A stretch of DNA of 64,000 nucleotides from Ampullaceana balthica (lineage: Eukaryota > Mollusca > Gastropoda > Lymnaeidae): positions 1,109,501 to 1,173,500 of the forward strand of contig CALYLW010000043.1 of the NCBI GenBank assembly GCA_944989445.1, in the 5' to 3' direction. Made by a program: the position numbers and the translations under genes. Every line of letters starts with the position of its first letter. The first letter of the stretch is position 1. Positions 44,495 to 55,297 of the stretch are shown in pieces. Under the pieces are notes generated by a model that ran no database searches, was not told where the DNA came from, and saw only the letters and a program-made list of their open reading frames with translations.

Positions 44495-45650
44495 ATGCGA
44501 GGTAACTGCCGATAAAAAAAAATAAAAATGTTGCTTTCGAGATTTAAAAAAATGTGTTGCTCACCATAAAATATTGTGACGTGACGTCATTATTTGAGCT
44601 TTTATTAATGTGTGAAGGGAACGAAAGTAAAAAGAGCAATGTTTTATTTGATGTGATTAATATTATTATTATTTTTTTGTATTAAATGTCCGTTTTTTGT
44701 GTATGTGTCCATGTCAATATTACGTACGTAATTATAAATTTAATTTTCTATATTAATATATAACATTCGTTTTTCGGTTTATGAAATTTACAATTGGTTG
44801 TCGTTCGGTTGTCAAGTTTCGATGCGTTTTGAACTACAAAGCCATTATTTATTACTGCAAATGAAATTTGTCAACTTATGCTTCAGTTTAGCGTTTGTTT
44901 TTCTTTTATACACTTTGAGATTGCATATTTGTATGTTTAAAAAAATAACATATTTAAAAATCGGACTCCCTCCCCACAATAGTTTTTTTAAATTGTTATT
45001 TACATGCAATATTTTAATGCGTCTTAGACTAATTTTGAATTTTAAAAAATCTTTGCTTTTAATATAGAACTGGAAGGGGTGCTGACTTGACAATAATGAA
45101 AACGTTTATTAGAATTCCTAAAACGTGTATATCAAAGTTGATACTTTAATATTTTCTTTTATCCAGTGCTTAACTTTACTTCAAAGGTTTCATGCAAAAT
45201 AAATAGTTCGTTTGTTATTCATATTTGTAAATAGCTACACTTTTTTATTTACATGTTTTTGATAATGTAAAGTTAATAATGTATGGACCAATGGGCGCAT
45301 AAACTGACAAGTCATAATAGATCTTGAAAAGGTGCTGACTTGACAACAATAAAAACGTTTATGTGAATTACTAACACGTGTATATTAAATTGTAAATATG
45401 ATTAACAGTTGATAAGTTAATCTTTTCTGTTATCCTGTGACAAACTTTGCTTACTACGTTTCATGCAAAATAAATAGTTATTAACATGTGTAAAATTACA
45501 GTTTATTTTTTACATGTTTTGATAATGTTGTGGTAATAATGATGTGACAAATGGGCGAATAAACTGACAAGTCATAATCATCGATGAAGCTTAAACGGCT
45601 TCAAATCATCACATATATGCGTGATGTGGATCACATTACAGTCACATAAT
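44443..45650 (+). mobile_element. Helitron-related element, plus strand, 3' end not found
   Basis: Begins with the shared 5' sequence TATATAATTTGCAATTGTCA. From about 44525 to 44665 it parallels Helitron A1 (3065-3195). Shared phrases include CGAGATT, CCATAAAATA, GTGACGTGACGTCAT, TTTGAG followed by TATTAAT, and GAAAAGAGCA-type sequence. A 255-bp tandem duplication follows at 45066-45585. No CTRR end preceded by a hairpin could be located before 46.3 kb, so the right boundary is a guess. Confidence 0.5.
45066..45585 (+). repeat. tandem duplication of about 255 bp
   Basis: Two diverged copies (about 45066-45320 and 45321-45585) share GGTGCTGACTTGACAA, AACGTTTAT, ACGTGTATAT, TTTCATGCAAAATAAATAGT, TACATGTTT(T)TGATAATGT and ATAAACTGACAAGTCATAAT. 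No coding potential. Probably amplified inside the Helitron-related element. Confidence 0.75.
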
Positions 45651-46075
45651 TTATTTTTAATGCACTGTGCTGTATTATTGGTGCACTCATAATTGGTGCG
45701 CACTATTCAATGCCGCAAGTTAACGTCCGGCTGACTCCTCAGCAATATTTGTTAATACGTCGAACTTCAAACTTCTTTGCCGCAGTATCACTTTATGCTG
45801 TGCGTAATTCACTATCTCTCTTGGTCTCTACATTTTCTAATTATTTACTATGCGGCTTTCAGGCAAAAGGGACAATTACAAAAACTGAAATATATCCATT
45901 TTGAGAATCCCGTCATTTTGGATATATAACGAGCGACAAAGCTTATCCTGGACGTTCCGCCACTGTTCGGTGGCATGTTGTAACTCCCTTCCAACAGCCG
46001 TCTCGACCGGCATACATGTGCATTACGTCAAAAATACACTACAAAAACGTCATTATAGTTAAAATAAATAACTCG
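45651..46075. other. spacer, no gene supported
   Basis: A 64-codon frame at 45710-45904 has no recognisable domain. The GC-richer part near 45940-46030 is single-copy. Confidence 0.35.
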
Positions 46076-46277
46076 TAAAAAATGAGCTTTTAACTATAAA
46101 TCCTAACGCGCATAACTCAAAATAAAGTCTTGGAAGAAATACTGCACCAAAATAACTCGTTTTGAACGTCCGCGTAAACGTGTTCAATATGATTGGCTGT
46201 AGGAGTCATATGTGTTTGAGGGACCCATCGCTATCGATGACTGCGCGGAACGTATACTTTTATTATATAGGAGGATG
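46076..46277 (-). mobile_element. short HINE-like deletion copy
   Basis: Read on the minus strand, it starts CCTATATAATAAAAGTATAC, has TCATATTGAACACGTTTACG, and ends GGATTTATAGTTAAAAGCTC ATTTTTTACGAGTT. The end matches the 3' part of the HINE-like units (GGATTTATAGTCAAAAACTT GGTTTTTTACGGGTT). Most internal lines are missing. Confidence 0.5.
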
Positions 46278-47410
<1,133 letters not shown>

Positions 47411-47440
47411 AGTTATGCAACGACACCATAATATAACTTT

Positions 47441-47650
47441 TCTATGTCACACCTCTCTCAGTGCCTTCACCACATGTCTCATGACGTCACACATCTCTCA
47501 GTGCCTTCAACACTTGTCTCATGACGTCACAGCTCTCTCTGTATCGTCACCACATGTCTCATGACGTAGCACCTCTCTCAGTGCCATAACCACAGGTCTC
47601 ATGACGTCACACCTCTCTCATAGCCGTCACCACAGTTCTCATGACGTCAG
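47441..47650 (+). repeat. 40-bp minisatellite, about five copies
   Basis: The unit contains TCACACCTCTCTCAGTGCC, TTCACCACATGTCTCATGAC and G, with copies beginning near 47447, 47487, 47527, 47567 and 47607. Each carries a TGACGTCA- or TGACGTAG-like junction, so four CRE-like palindromes arise at unit boundaries. Confidence 0.88.
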
Positions 47651-48773
47651 GTTTATGTGAACTGTTACTAGAAGAAAACATGTTTCGAATTTTTTAACCG
47701 GTGTCACATCTTTAATTATCTTATGTTATCTTTTCGTATCTTATCTTATCTGTTACAGACGCTCCTTCTAAACAGAAGATTATTGCGATATTACGATATT
47801 TAACAAGTATCGATTCTAAGTCTCAAAATTCCAACAAATATTTTACATATCTCAAACTTTGTTATAAGTGGAAATGTCTTCCTTCTTATATGATGAACAA
47901 GGTAAAATGAATGAGTGAACCGACAATGTCTTCCCGTCTTAGCTATCCCTTAGACACATGATTTTTTTAAAAATATGAAAATTTACCAGTTAACTGTACA
48001 TTTAGGCTGACGGTACACAAAATATGATGGTGAAAGCAGATGTTATAGATTAGCGGAAGCAGAAGTTGAATTATACGTATTGCACTCGTATTGTAATATT
48101 GGCCATCTGGACATCTAAAATGTATAATTAGTGTTTTAAAAAAGTCATGAGGTCTTACAATAAAACTCATTAAATTTATTCATGATAAATCATTGGCCAA
48201 ACCAAGTGGTGCAACTTCAATCACGCATATCTAGCTACATGCTCTCCTTTGAAGCTGTAGCATTTGATTTTTTACGATTTTTCATTAACTAACATGACTC
48301 GTAACTTAACAAAAAATTCTTACCAGTAGAAGGGTATTAAATAATGACTCCACATTGAAAAAACAGTTTTGCTATCTCAGACCTAGTGCAACAAAACTTG
48401 CATCAAATACTTTCATTAGCCTTCTCCATTAACTCTATTCGAAGGCAATGTCTTAAATAATATTGAAAAATGTCAGCATTTAATATTTTCTATTCATCAT
48501 CTCTCCCCGGCCTCACTCGTGTATCACCACGGGACCTTGTTGTATAATTAAGAGTCTCCGTACCATGAAAAGACTCTCCTGCACTTCGAACTGCTCACTC
48601 TTCCCTTAAGTGCAATGACTGGTCCATACCGAAAGACTTCGTGTTTTTTTTGGGTTTTTTTTAAAGCCATTCACCTGCTAACTGCCTACCCACTCACCAC
48701 CTAAGAGGTAAACCACAACTCTAAAGAATGATCTCTATGGGTGTTTACCTGCTTGACCCGAGCCCTCTGAATG
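47651..48773. other. AT-rich spacer, no gene supported
   Basis: A short TTATCTTATCTT-type run near 47710-47750. Nothing else is recognised. Confidence 0.45.
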
Positions 48774-48830
48774 AGCCAATTAGCAAACTATAAAAGGTGG
48801 CCTCTTGGAAGCGCTGAACAGGCTGACAAG
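48774..48830 (+). promoter_or_regulatory. weak promoter candidate with CCAAT and TATA boxes
   Basis: CCAAT at 48776-48780 and TATAAAAGG at 48789-48797, with a GC-richer start region CTTGGAAGCGCTGAACAGG. A start near 48820 would be correctly spaced from the TATA box. The CCAAT box is unusually close to the TATA box, and the first ATG downstream (about 48879) opens only three codons. If real, the first exon is non-coding. Confidence 0.28.
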
Positions 48831-49840
48831 AAAAAAAGAAGAGTTCTCGTTCCTGCTTGTGGTGACTATAGAATTTATGTTTCATTAAATCCTATCTTGA
48901 ACGACTCGAGCAATGCCACGGATCCTAAAATAATTGATGGCGTTGATTAAAACTTAATTCGAAAGCCATGTTTGTTTTTAAATGGTTTTATTGGCACGTT
49001 CATTGAAAGGATATCGTCCGCTAAATCTCTGAAGAAATTTAGTTGGGGATCTTTGAAAGCAGCCGCCTACATTGACCGCATTCTGTTTACTTTTAAAGAG
49101 TTATGAAAGAATTGATTGAAAACGAATTATTATCATTGCACATATTTTTAGGGTGGCACAAAATGATTGAAAGTGAGTACGAGAAGATTAATTTAGGGGA
49201 AGAAGAAGGTGGAGGTGTGAACTTAAGCCAGGGATAAAATAGTATTGGAAGACACCCAGGGTTTGAACTTAGAGGAGCTGGTTAATATCAAGTTGAAAGA
49301 CCAACGCCTAAAAAAGTTTCGGTCTTCTAATGTGAATTCAGAATAAATAAAATACAATGAGCAAGGAACAACACATTATTGAACCATTCAAACTCAATGT
49401 TTATTCTTTAAAAGCATAATTAGAAACCGCACAATTGCCATTGTTTACAAAATATTTCTTTTTTTCTTTTGACGGGTAGAATATGATTTCGCCATCATAT
49501 TACCTTGTATTGTGTGTGGTATTAAATGACGTCATGGATGTCGTGGTCAAAGGGAAGTAGCTACGGCATACACTCATTAAACAACAACAACAAAAAACAC
49601 ATCAGCAACAACAACAACAGCTATTATGTCAAATTTCCATTCTTCCACGCTATTGTTGTTATGATGGGGCCCATCTGCCTGTGTGTGCGGACACAAAGGT
49701 GGTTCCTTATCTCCGGAAATCCTGTTCTAATGGGTTATTTAATAATTTTCGGTGCGTGCGAGTGAGTAGTGACGTGTCTTGAGCGGGGCGGCAGTTTCAT
49801 CTTCGGGGTTGGGGAGGGGCACTTGTGGTTTCTTGGCTGC
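48831..49840. other. spacer with a short (CAA)n
   Basis: (CAA)n-type tracts at about 49579-49619. No gene supported. Confidence 0.4.
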
Positions 49841-50080
49841 TGAGAACTGGCCTTGCTGAGAACTGGCCTTGCTGAGAACTGGCCTTGCTGAGAACTGGCC
49901 TTGCTGAGAACTGGCTTTGCTGAGAACTGGCCTTGCTGAGAACTGGCCTTGCTGAGAACTGGCCTTGCTGAGAACTGGCCTTGCTGAGAACTGGCCTTGC
50001 TGAGAACTGGCCTTGCTGACAGCTGGCCTTGCTGACAAATGGCCGTGCTGAGAACTGGCCTTGCTGACAACTGGCCTTCT
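49841..50080 (+). repeat. 16-bp minisatellite, about 15 copies
   Basis: The unit is CCTTGCTGAGAACTGG, with variants CTTTGC, GCTGACAGCTGG and CCGTGC towards the right. Because 16 is not a multiple of three, every frame cycles through a 16-residue peptide (for example QQGQFSARPVLSKASS on the minus strand) without stops. These open frames are not evidence of a gene. Confidence 0.95.
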
Positions 50081-51406
50081 TAAGGCTTGTGACAAAGATT
50101 TGTGCTAGTGGGTAATTACGTAACTAAGGTGTGTATGGGGGCAGGGTTTGGGGGGCGTTTTAAATGTGGTCTACTGATCAATCTATTGGTTGTGTCTGGT
50201 GTCAAAAAGTTTATGACGTCACATGTAAGTAACAGGCTCTAAAAATCCATGCGCAAATTATGTTGCGTTGTTATAGATTTTAGACATATATCACCCAAAA
50301 TACTATTCTCATATCACCTTTTATGATGTCATTATTTTTTTTTGGCTCTAAACATTGTGACTACGCCTCTCATATCTTCTATTTATTTTAAAGACAGTTC
50401 ATCCCCTATCCTCACACACACAAACTCTCTAGTATCACACCTCACTATTCTCACAGTGCAAATTTCCATAACACTAAAATCAATGAATCGTGTTTCGATC
50501 AAAGAACAATCTATACACCAAATAAATATCCAATACACCCTTTCAACTTATATATTCAATACACATATACACCTTTAACGTCATACACATCTTAAGACAT
50601 TATACATCCTATACAACTTATAAATCCTTTATATCATATACACACTCTAAATTTAGTACATCCTATAAATCTATACTCCGTTACATGCATTATATCATAT
50701 TAATATTCTAATACAATAAATACATCGTATACTTTCTATTACTCTCTACACTCTAACATCCAATACACATTCAGTCATTGTGTCTTTACAAGATCTCTCA
50801 TTTCAACATGATTCATTACTATATTCATTTCATTAAGCTTTTTCACTGCCCAAGGGACTGCGACGAACTTGAATGTTTACACTGCGACCATTTCAAACTT
50901 TTCAACTAATGTCGCCAGTTGATTTCTATTTGGGACGCCTGCCATGCTGACTCGCGGTCTTCCACGGAGATTTCCGGCGAGCCGTTTCAGTAATAAGTTC
51001 TGCTTTATTTACATTAGCTCGAGACGCGTCTTCAGCCGGTGGCAGCCTCAGTCGTGCTCGTAGTGACTGGGGCCATTAGGACACAGTCGATACACCTGGA
51101 TCGATCCGCTAGTGTTTAACAAATAACCACGGGTTTTTAAAAATGTTCAGTTTCTTCAGGGATGTGTGGTACGTGGGAATCAGGAGGTATGCAGGAGCAG
51201 CGATTGGGAGATTCCGAAGCAGGATTTGAGATTTGAACACGCAGAGATGCGCAGATAGAAAACATTAAAAATGAAGAGATTTTGAGTTTTTTTGTGGGTT
51301 TTTTTACATGTTGCGTCATTAAATGAAGATGTTTTCTTTAGAAGAAAGAGATTTAAAGTCGAGACATGCAAGTATAGTGATAAAGAATGGGAAGCCATGC
51401 GTTCAT
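50081..51406. other. AT-rich spacer, no gene supported
   Basis: About 50380-50800 has irregular TACACAT/TATATCAT phrases. About 50900-51080 is GC-richer and single-copy. Confidence 0.4.
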
Positions 51407-51802
51407 TTGGACTGGGAAGGGGCAAGCTCTAGCCTAGAGTTTAGAAGGTGTTGGACTGGGAAGGGGCAAGCTCTAGACTAGAGTTTAGAAGGTGTTGGAC
51501 TGGAAAGGGGCAAGCTCTAGACTAGAGTTTAGAAGGTGTTGGACTGGGAAGGGGCAAGCTCTAGACTAGAGATTAGAAGGTGTTGGACTGGGAAGGGGCA
51601 AGCTCTAGACTAGTTTAGAAGGTGTTGGACTGGGAAGGGGCAAGCTCTAGACTAGAGTTTAGAAGGTGTTGGACTGGGAAGGGGCAAGCTCTAGACTAGA
51701 GTTTAGAAGGTGTTGGACTGGGAAGGGGCAAGCTCTAGACTAGAGTTTAGAATGTGTTGGACTAGAAAGGGGCAAGCTCTAGACTAGAGTTTAGAAGGTG
51801 TT
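51407..51802 (+). repeat. 44-bp minisatellite, nine copies
   Basis: The unit contains GTGTTGGACTGGGAAGGGGC followed by AAGCTCTAGACTAGAGTTTA and GAAG. The CTCTAGACTAGAG core is an almost perfect palindrome. One copy lacks two bases (near 51609). Confidence 0.94.
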
Positions 51803-52139
51803 GATTTGTGCCTGTCGGTTGGTATGAAACACCGGTTTAATTTTTTTTAAATATTTTGTTGTTCAATTGGTATAGAAAAAAATAATTCTTTGATTCGTGT
51901 TTATCATCTTGTAAATGTTGATATTCTTTTTAATAAGTAGCCAAGCTGGCCATTCGATTTAAAAGCTTCAGTTTTAATAGACAACAACTATGATCTTAAG
52001 TATTCCTTGTTTAAGGATTGAATGACGATTCATTGAGAACAACGCGAGCATCTATCTTCAAATGACCTGGGGCCGTTTTCATCCTACGGTCCATTGCCGT
52101 AATACGTGCTATCTTCTGGGTTATTTGGAGGAAAGCTAG
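51803..52139. other. spacer
   Basis: Single-copy AT-rich sequence. The 12-bp direct repeat flanking the PLE begins at 52140. Confidence 0.5.
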
Positions 52140-52151
52140 AATAAAATAGAG

Positions 52152-52298
52152 GTAAATGCATAAAATAAAAACAGGGTATTAGTAGGCCTGACAGGACGTA
52201 ACACAACAGCGAACGTTTCGGCAAAGAGCCTTCTTCAACGGACAAATAGTACACAAATGAAACGAATAAAACGAAATAATAGAAAAAAACACTTAGCT
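52152..52298 (-). repeat. PLE terminal region, left arm of the inverted repeat
   Basis: Reads on the minus strand AGCTAAGTGTTTTTTTCTAT, GTCCGTTGAAGAAGGCTC, GCCGAAACGTTCGCTG and CAGGCCTACTAATACCCTG, ending ATGCATTTAC. It appears identical or nearly so to 53864-54011 on the plus strand. Both produce the same 48-residue chance frame. Confidence 0.88.
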
Positions 52299-52390
52299 GC
52301 GGTGAAATCCAAGTAGTCCAGTAGAGATAAAGCAAGGAGAGAAAAGTAAGAGCTTAAATAGGAAAGGAAAGGGTGGGTGTGGCCAATCAA

Positions 52391-53809
52391 TCAGCTTGTC
52401 AGTGCGAACACAACGTTGATCCCATGTGGTGTAAGAGTCCCATATTCATGGATTAGTCTATTCTCCAGACTGACCCGGCCGGGTGTGTTTGTACAAGAAA
52501 CCAAGGCGGTGACAGACATGTCATCGACGCCCATGTGGTCCCGTCCATTGAAGTGTCGGGAGACAGGACACTGTTTGTCTTGTTTAATGGCACGTACATG
52601 TTCCGCGATACGGCAAGAGAGTAACCTCCCCGTTTCACCAATGTACTTCAAAGGACAGCGCTTACACACAATGGTGTAGACCACATTGCGGCTAGTACAA
52701 AGATAGCCATTCCTAATCTTGAATGTCCCCTTAGGGAAGACAATCTGGTCCGTCTGGGTAACAAAGGGACATGTCTTGCAGCGATTACGACCACATGGCT
52801 TAGTGCCCAGATGGGAGGACGGAATAAGCATACGGCTACGAACCAATAGGTCTCGCAGATTTTTGTCCCTCCTGAATACAATGAGGGGTGGGGTGGAAAA
52901 TATGTTGTTTGTCTCAGGGTCCGCGAGGAGGATGGTGCGGTTTTTCACAAATATTTCCTTTGCTCTGATGTTGTGGGGATGGTATGTGAGCACCAATTTG
53001 CTCCTTTCATTACTATCACTGGAGCGTGATACAAAGGCGTCGGCACGAGTGAAGTTTTTAACTCGCTGAAGTGCAGATTGAAGTATAGCTTCAGGGTAAG
53101 ACCTTTGTCTAAAAAACTCCACCATTTCCAACGCCTTTTCCAAAAAGTCCTCATTAGATTGACACAGCCTACGGAGGCGAAGGAGTTGTGAAAATGGAAT
53201 AGAATCCTTACAGGATTTGGGATGAGACGAGGGATAGAGTAGGTAAGAGTGACTGTCCGTAGGTTTGAAGTAGGCCGAAGTGAGGAGGCGGTTCTTCTGG
53301 AGAGTTACAGTAATGTCCAGGAAATTAACCGATAGTTCGGAAATCGTGTGAGTGAACTTAATGGAGGGGTGAAAAGAATCAACAAAGTTGATGAACGTGT
53401 CAAGTTCACTCCTCTCCATATGAGTGACCCCAATGCCGTCATCAATGTATCTTTTATAAAATTCGGGGAGGCGACCAGTGTATTCTTGTTCCACTCTGTG
53501 CTCGAAATGGCCCATGAACAAGCATGCATAGCTGGGTCCCATTTTAGTCCCCATGGCAACCCCACTGATTTGGTCAAAGAACTGGCCATTGAACTCAAAC
53601 GAGTTGAGGGTTAAGACCAATTCCGCCAAGCGTAGTAAGGCATGTGTAGGTATAATGGGGTGAGGTTGTCTGTCCAAAAAGTATTGTACAGCCAGAAGGC
53701 CATCGTTGTGGGGAATGGATGTATAGAGGGAACATACATCAAGGAGGAACAGATAGTTCTTTACGTTTGGATTGATGCTCAGAGAGTCGAATGTCCGTAA
53801 GGCATGGTT
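52391..53809 (-). CDS. PLE reverse transcriptase with GIY-YIG endonuclease, 5'-truncated but open
   Basis: The frame is open from the fold-back junction near 53809 (NHALRTFDSLSINPNVKNYL, FLLDVCSLYTSIPHNDG) to TGA at 52391. Counting from the Met at 53677 there are 428 residues: SGVAMGTKMGPSYACLFM (38-55), the catalytic YKRYIDD (74-80), a Cys cluster CGRNRCKTC (295-303), and a C-terminal GIY-YIG nuclease with VVYTIVCKRC (332-341), LKYIGETGR (343-351), CRIAEH (355-360) and a candidate metal-binding Glu in LENRLI (404-409). This RT plus GIY-YIG order defines the endonuclease-bearing PLE clade. The N-terminal part of RT is missing, so it is not functional as it stands. The remainder shows no lesion, which suggests a young insertion. 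Confidence 0.9.
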   Translation of the reverse strand, partial: NHALRTFDSLSINPNVKNYLFLLDVCSLYTSIPHNDGLLAVQYFLDRQPHPIIPTHALLRLAELVLTLNSFEFNGQFFDQISGVAMGTKMGPSYACLFMGHFEHRVEQEYTGRLPEFYKRYIDDGIGVTHMERSELDTFINFVDSFHPSIKFTHTISELSVNFLDITVTLQKNRLLTSAYFKPTDSHSYLLYPSSHPKSCKDSIPFSQLLRLRRLCQSNEDFLEKALEMVEFFRQRSYPEAILQSALQRVKNFTRADAFVSRSSDSNERSKLVLTYHPHNIRAKEIFVKNRTILLADPETNNIFSTPPLIVFRRDKNLRDLLVRSRMLIPSSHLGTKPCGRNRCKTCPFVTQTDQIVFPKGTFKIRNGYLCTSRNVVYTIVCKRCPLKYIGETGRLLSCRIAEHVRAIKQDKQCPVSRHFNGRDHMGVDDMSVTALVSCTNTPGRVSLENRLIHEYGTLTPHGINVVFALTS

Positions 53810-53861
53810 CCCTCCCTACGTACATTAAGGACACCAACCATGCCTTACGGACATTCGACTC
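53784..53861. repeat. 26-bp perfect inverted repeat at the PLE fold-back junction
   Basis: GAGTCGAATGTCCGTAAGGC ATGGTT (53784-53809) is repeated inverted at 53836-53861, with a 26-bp spacer. Both arms encode NHALRTFDS of the PLE RT on opposite strands, marking the point where the two oppositely oriented PLE pieces meet. Confidence 0.92.
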
Positions 53862-53863
53862 CA

Positions 53864-54011
53864 AGCTAAGTGTTTTTTTCTATTATTTCGTTTTATTCGT
53901 TTCATTTGTGTACTATTTGTCCGTTGAAGAAGGCTCTTTGCCGAAACGTTCGCTGTTGTGTTACGTCCTGTCAGGCCTACTAATACCCTGTTTTTATTTT
54001 ATGCATTTACC
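53864..54011 (+). repeat. PLE terminal region, right arm of the inverted repeat
   Basis: Plus-strand copy of the 52152-52298 terminal region, about 148 bp. It follows directly on a short RT coding fragment, skipping the rest of the ORF, and continues for about 40 bp of T-rich sequence to the TSD. Confidence 0.88.
53922..53966 (+). ncRNA. hammerhead-like motif in the PLE terminal region
   Basis: CGTTGAAGA is followed by a stem AGGC-TCTTT-GCC-like helix and then GAAACGT. ACGTC comes after a 13-base loop, so GAAACGT and ACGTC can pair as helix III with C as the cleavage-site base. PLEs are known to carry hammerhead ribozymes (core CUGAUGA...GAAA...NUH). Here C3 is replaced by U and helix I is not convincing, so this is a degenerate or inactive relative. 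The same motif occurs on the minus strand at about 52195-52239. Confidence 0.35.
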
Positions 54012-54066
54012 TTTTTAAAAGCCTGATTGCAGTCTCACCCCCATTACTTTTTTTAATAAAATAGAG

Positions 54067-54726
54067 ACGCGGCTTGTAGGTGGGATGAGAAGCGGGAGGC
54101 GGGGCTGCCGTCTGACGAATGGCGTACAATGTTTCCTATTGTTTAAGCATGTTAGATTTAACATGTTTAAAAGGCACGCATGTATATTTACAAACTTTAA
54201 AAATGATGACCACGAGAAAGTTCTCTAATGACACATTGTAAACCAGAACTCATCCCCGCCCCTTTTTTATAATTATCCACAAATATTTCTTGAAAACAAA
54301 TCACCCAACATATTATTACCTACCCTGACACCCGAAAATCCTGTAGGAAATGGATCGTTAACTCATCATGAAGTCATTTAACGGATTCTGTGTTTTGGAC
54401 TTGAAGTGTTCGAAGTGAAGATTAGAGAGTGTTTTTTTAAACATCAAGTATCTTCTCTCTTTTTTACGGCCCATTTCATAATTACTATCAACCCATTGAC
54501 AGGCCAGTCAAATGGAAGTTTGGATAGGATCAAAGCGAGTCTAATTAGAGGGATGAAGTCTCCTCATATCGTAGAGTTAATCATACAGTCCGCATGTGAC
54601 AGCAGATCGGTGGTGGTCCGGTGTGGTGGTCGTATCAATGACGAAAATGTGATTGATAACTTCTGGCTTGTGGTGTGCATGGGTGATTGCGGTGGGGGTT
54701 GGGTGGTATAGACTGGTATCTGAAGG
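54067..54726. other. spacer, no gene supported
   Basis: AT-rich to mixed sequence. A 101-codon frame at 54406-54711 shows no recognisable domain. Confidence 0.4.
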
Positions 54727-54815
54727 GTTCAGAGGGGAGACACTGGTCAGGGATGGGCTTGTCAGGGATGGGCTCGTCATGGAGGGGCTGTTCAGGGATG
54801 GGCTGATCAGGGAAG
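54727..54815 (+). repeat. short G-rich tandem repeat, unit about 16-17 bp
   Basis: Repeated GTCAGGGATGGGCTT / ATGGAGGGGCTG phrases, about five copies, diverged. Confidence 0.7.
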
Positions 54816-54859
54816 GGTAAGATAGGAAGGGGGATCGTGTAGATGGGCAGGTTGGGGAG

Positions 54860-55048
54860 CAATGTTCCCTCTAGGCTGCGTGGCCGCGCAGATATTTAAC
54901 CGACGCCGCGCAGCAGTTTAGAATTACCGCGCAGCAAAATTTGTAAAATATTGCACTCAAAGTTGAATCTTTGCCACTTTGCACACGAGTTTTTTGTTGT
55001 CTTTTTTTTACTTAGCACAAGGAAAAACGAACCTTAGAGGGAACATAG
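54860..55048. mobile_element. hAT-type MITE, ATGTTCCCTCTAAG family, copy 1
   Basis: Ends CAATGTTCCCTCTAGGCTGC and, reverse-complemented, CTATGTTCCCTCTAAGGTTC. Flanks TTGGGGAG (54852-54859) and GAGGGGAG (55049-55056) match at 6 of 8. The subterminal GCGTGGCCGCGCAG and GCCGCGCAGCAG motifs recur in the copy near 57128. No coding. Confidence 0.62.
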
Positions 55049-55297
55049 GAGGGGAGTGAAGTCGGGATGATGAGGTGAAATAAGAGCGAGGATGGGAGGA
55101 GGTGGAGTAATCAAAATGTTGAATAAAAAGAAAATATATTTTTTTTTGGTTGGAATAGGGTAGGACTAATGGAGGGAAATAGTTGTCACCAATGGTTAGA
55201 GATTTAGAGATGAAGGGGTTGATGAAAAGTTCAATGAAGATTGGAAGCGGGTGAAGATCCGTTATACAATAGGTGACGAGAATTTCCGTCACACGGC
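55049..55297. other. short spacer
   Basis: Purine-rich single-copy sequence between the MITE and the 22-bp satellite. Confidence 0.4.

Larger units (their letters stand above)
52152..54054 (-). mobile_element. Penelope-like element (PLE) with fold-back structure and 12-bp TSD
   Basis: Perfect direct repeats AATAAAATAGAG flank the whole unit (52140-52151 and 54055-54066). Inside are a minus-strand PLE, from its 3' end at 52152 to a 5' truncation near 53809, and a short plus-strand fragment of the same PLE (about 53810-54054). The plus-strand piece holds a bit of RT coding (TYIKDTNHALRTFDS) joined directly to the terminal region. The two terminal regions are inverted copies (52152-52298 and 53864-54011). 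PLEs are known for complex, partly inverted terminal repeats. The single TSD indicates that both parts were integrated in one event. Confidence 0.85.

Noticed and set aside
49735..50095. Two overlapping repetitive frames with SARPVLSKASSQQGQF-type repeats
   Set aside because: A 16-bp repeat reads the same cyclic peptide in all three frames, so absence of stops is automatic. No signal peptide or start context.
52084..54018. Identical short frames (LSVFFYYFVLFVSFVYYLSV) on both strands read as a small membrane protein family
   Set aside because: Both are chance translations of the PLE terminal region present as inverted copies.
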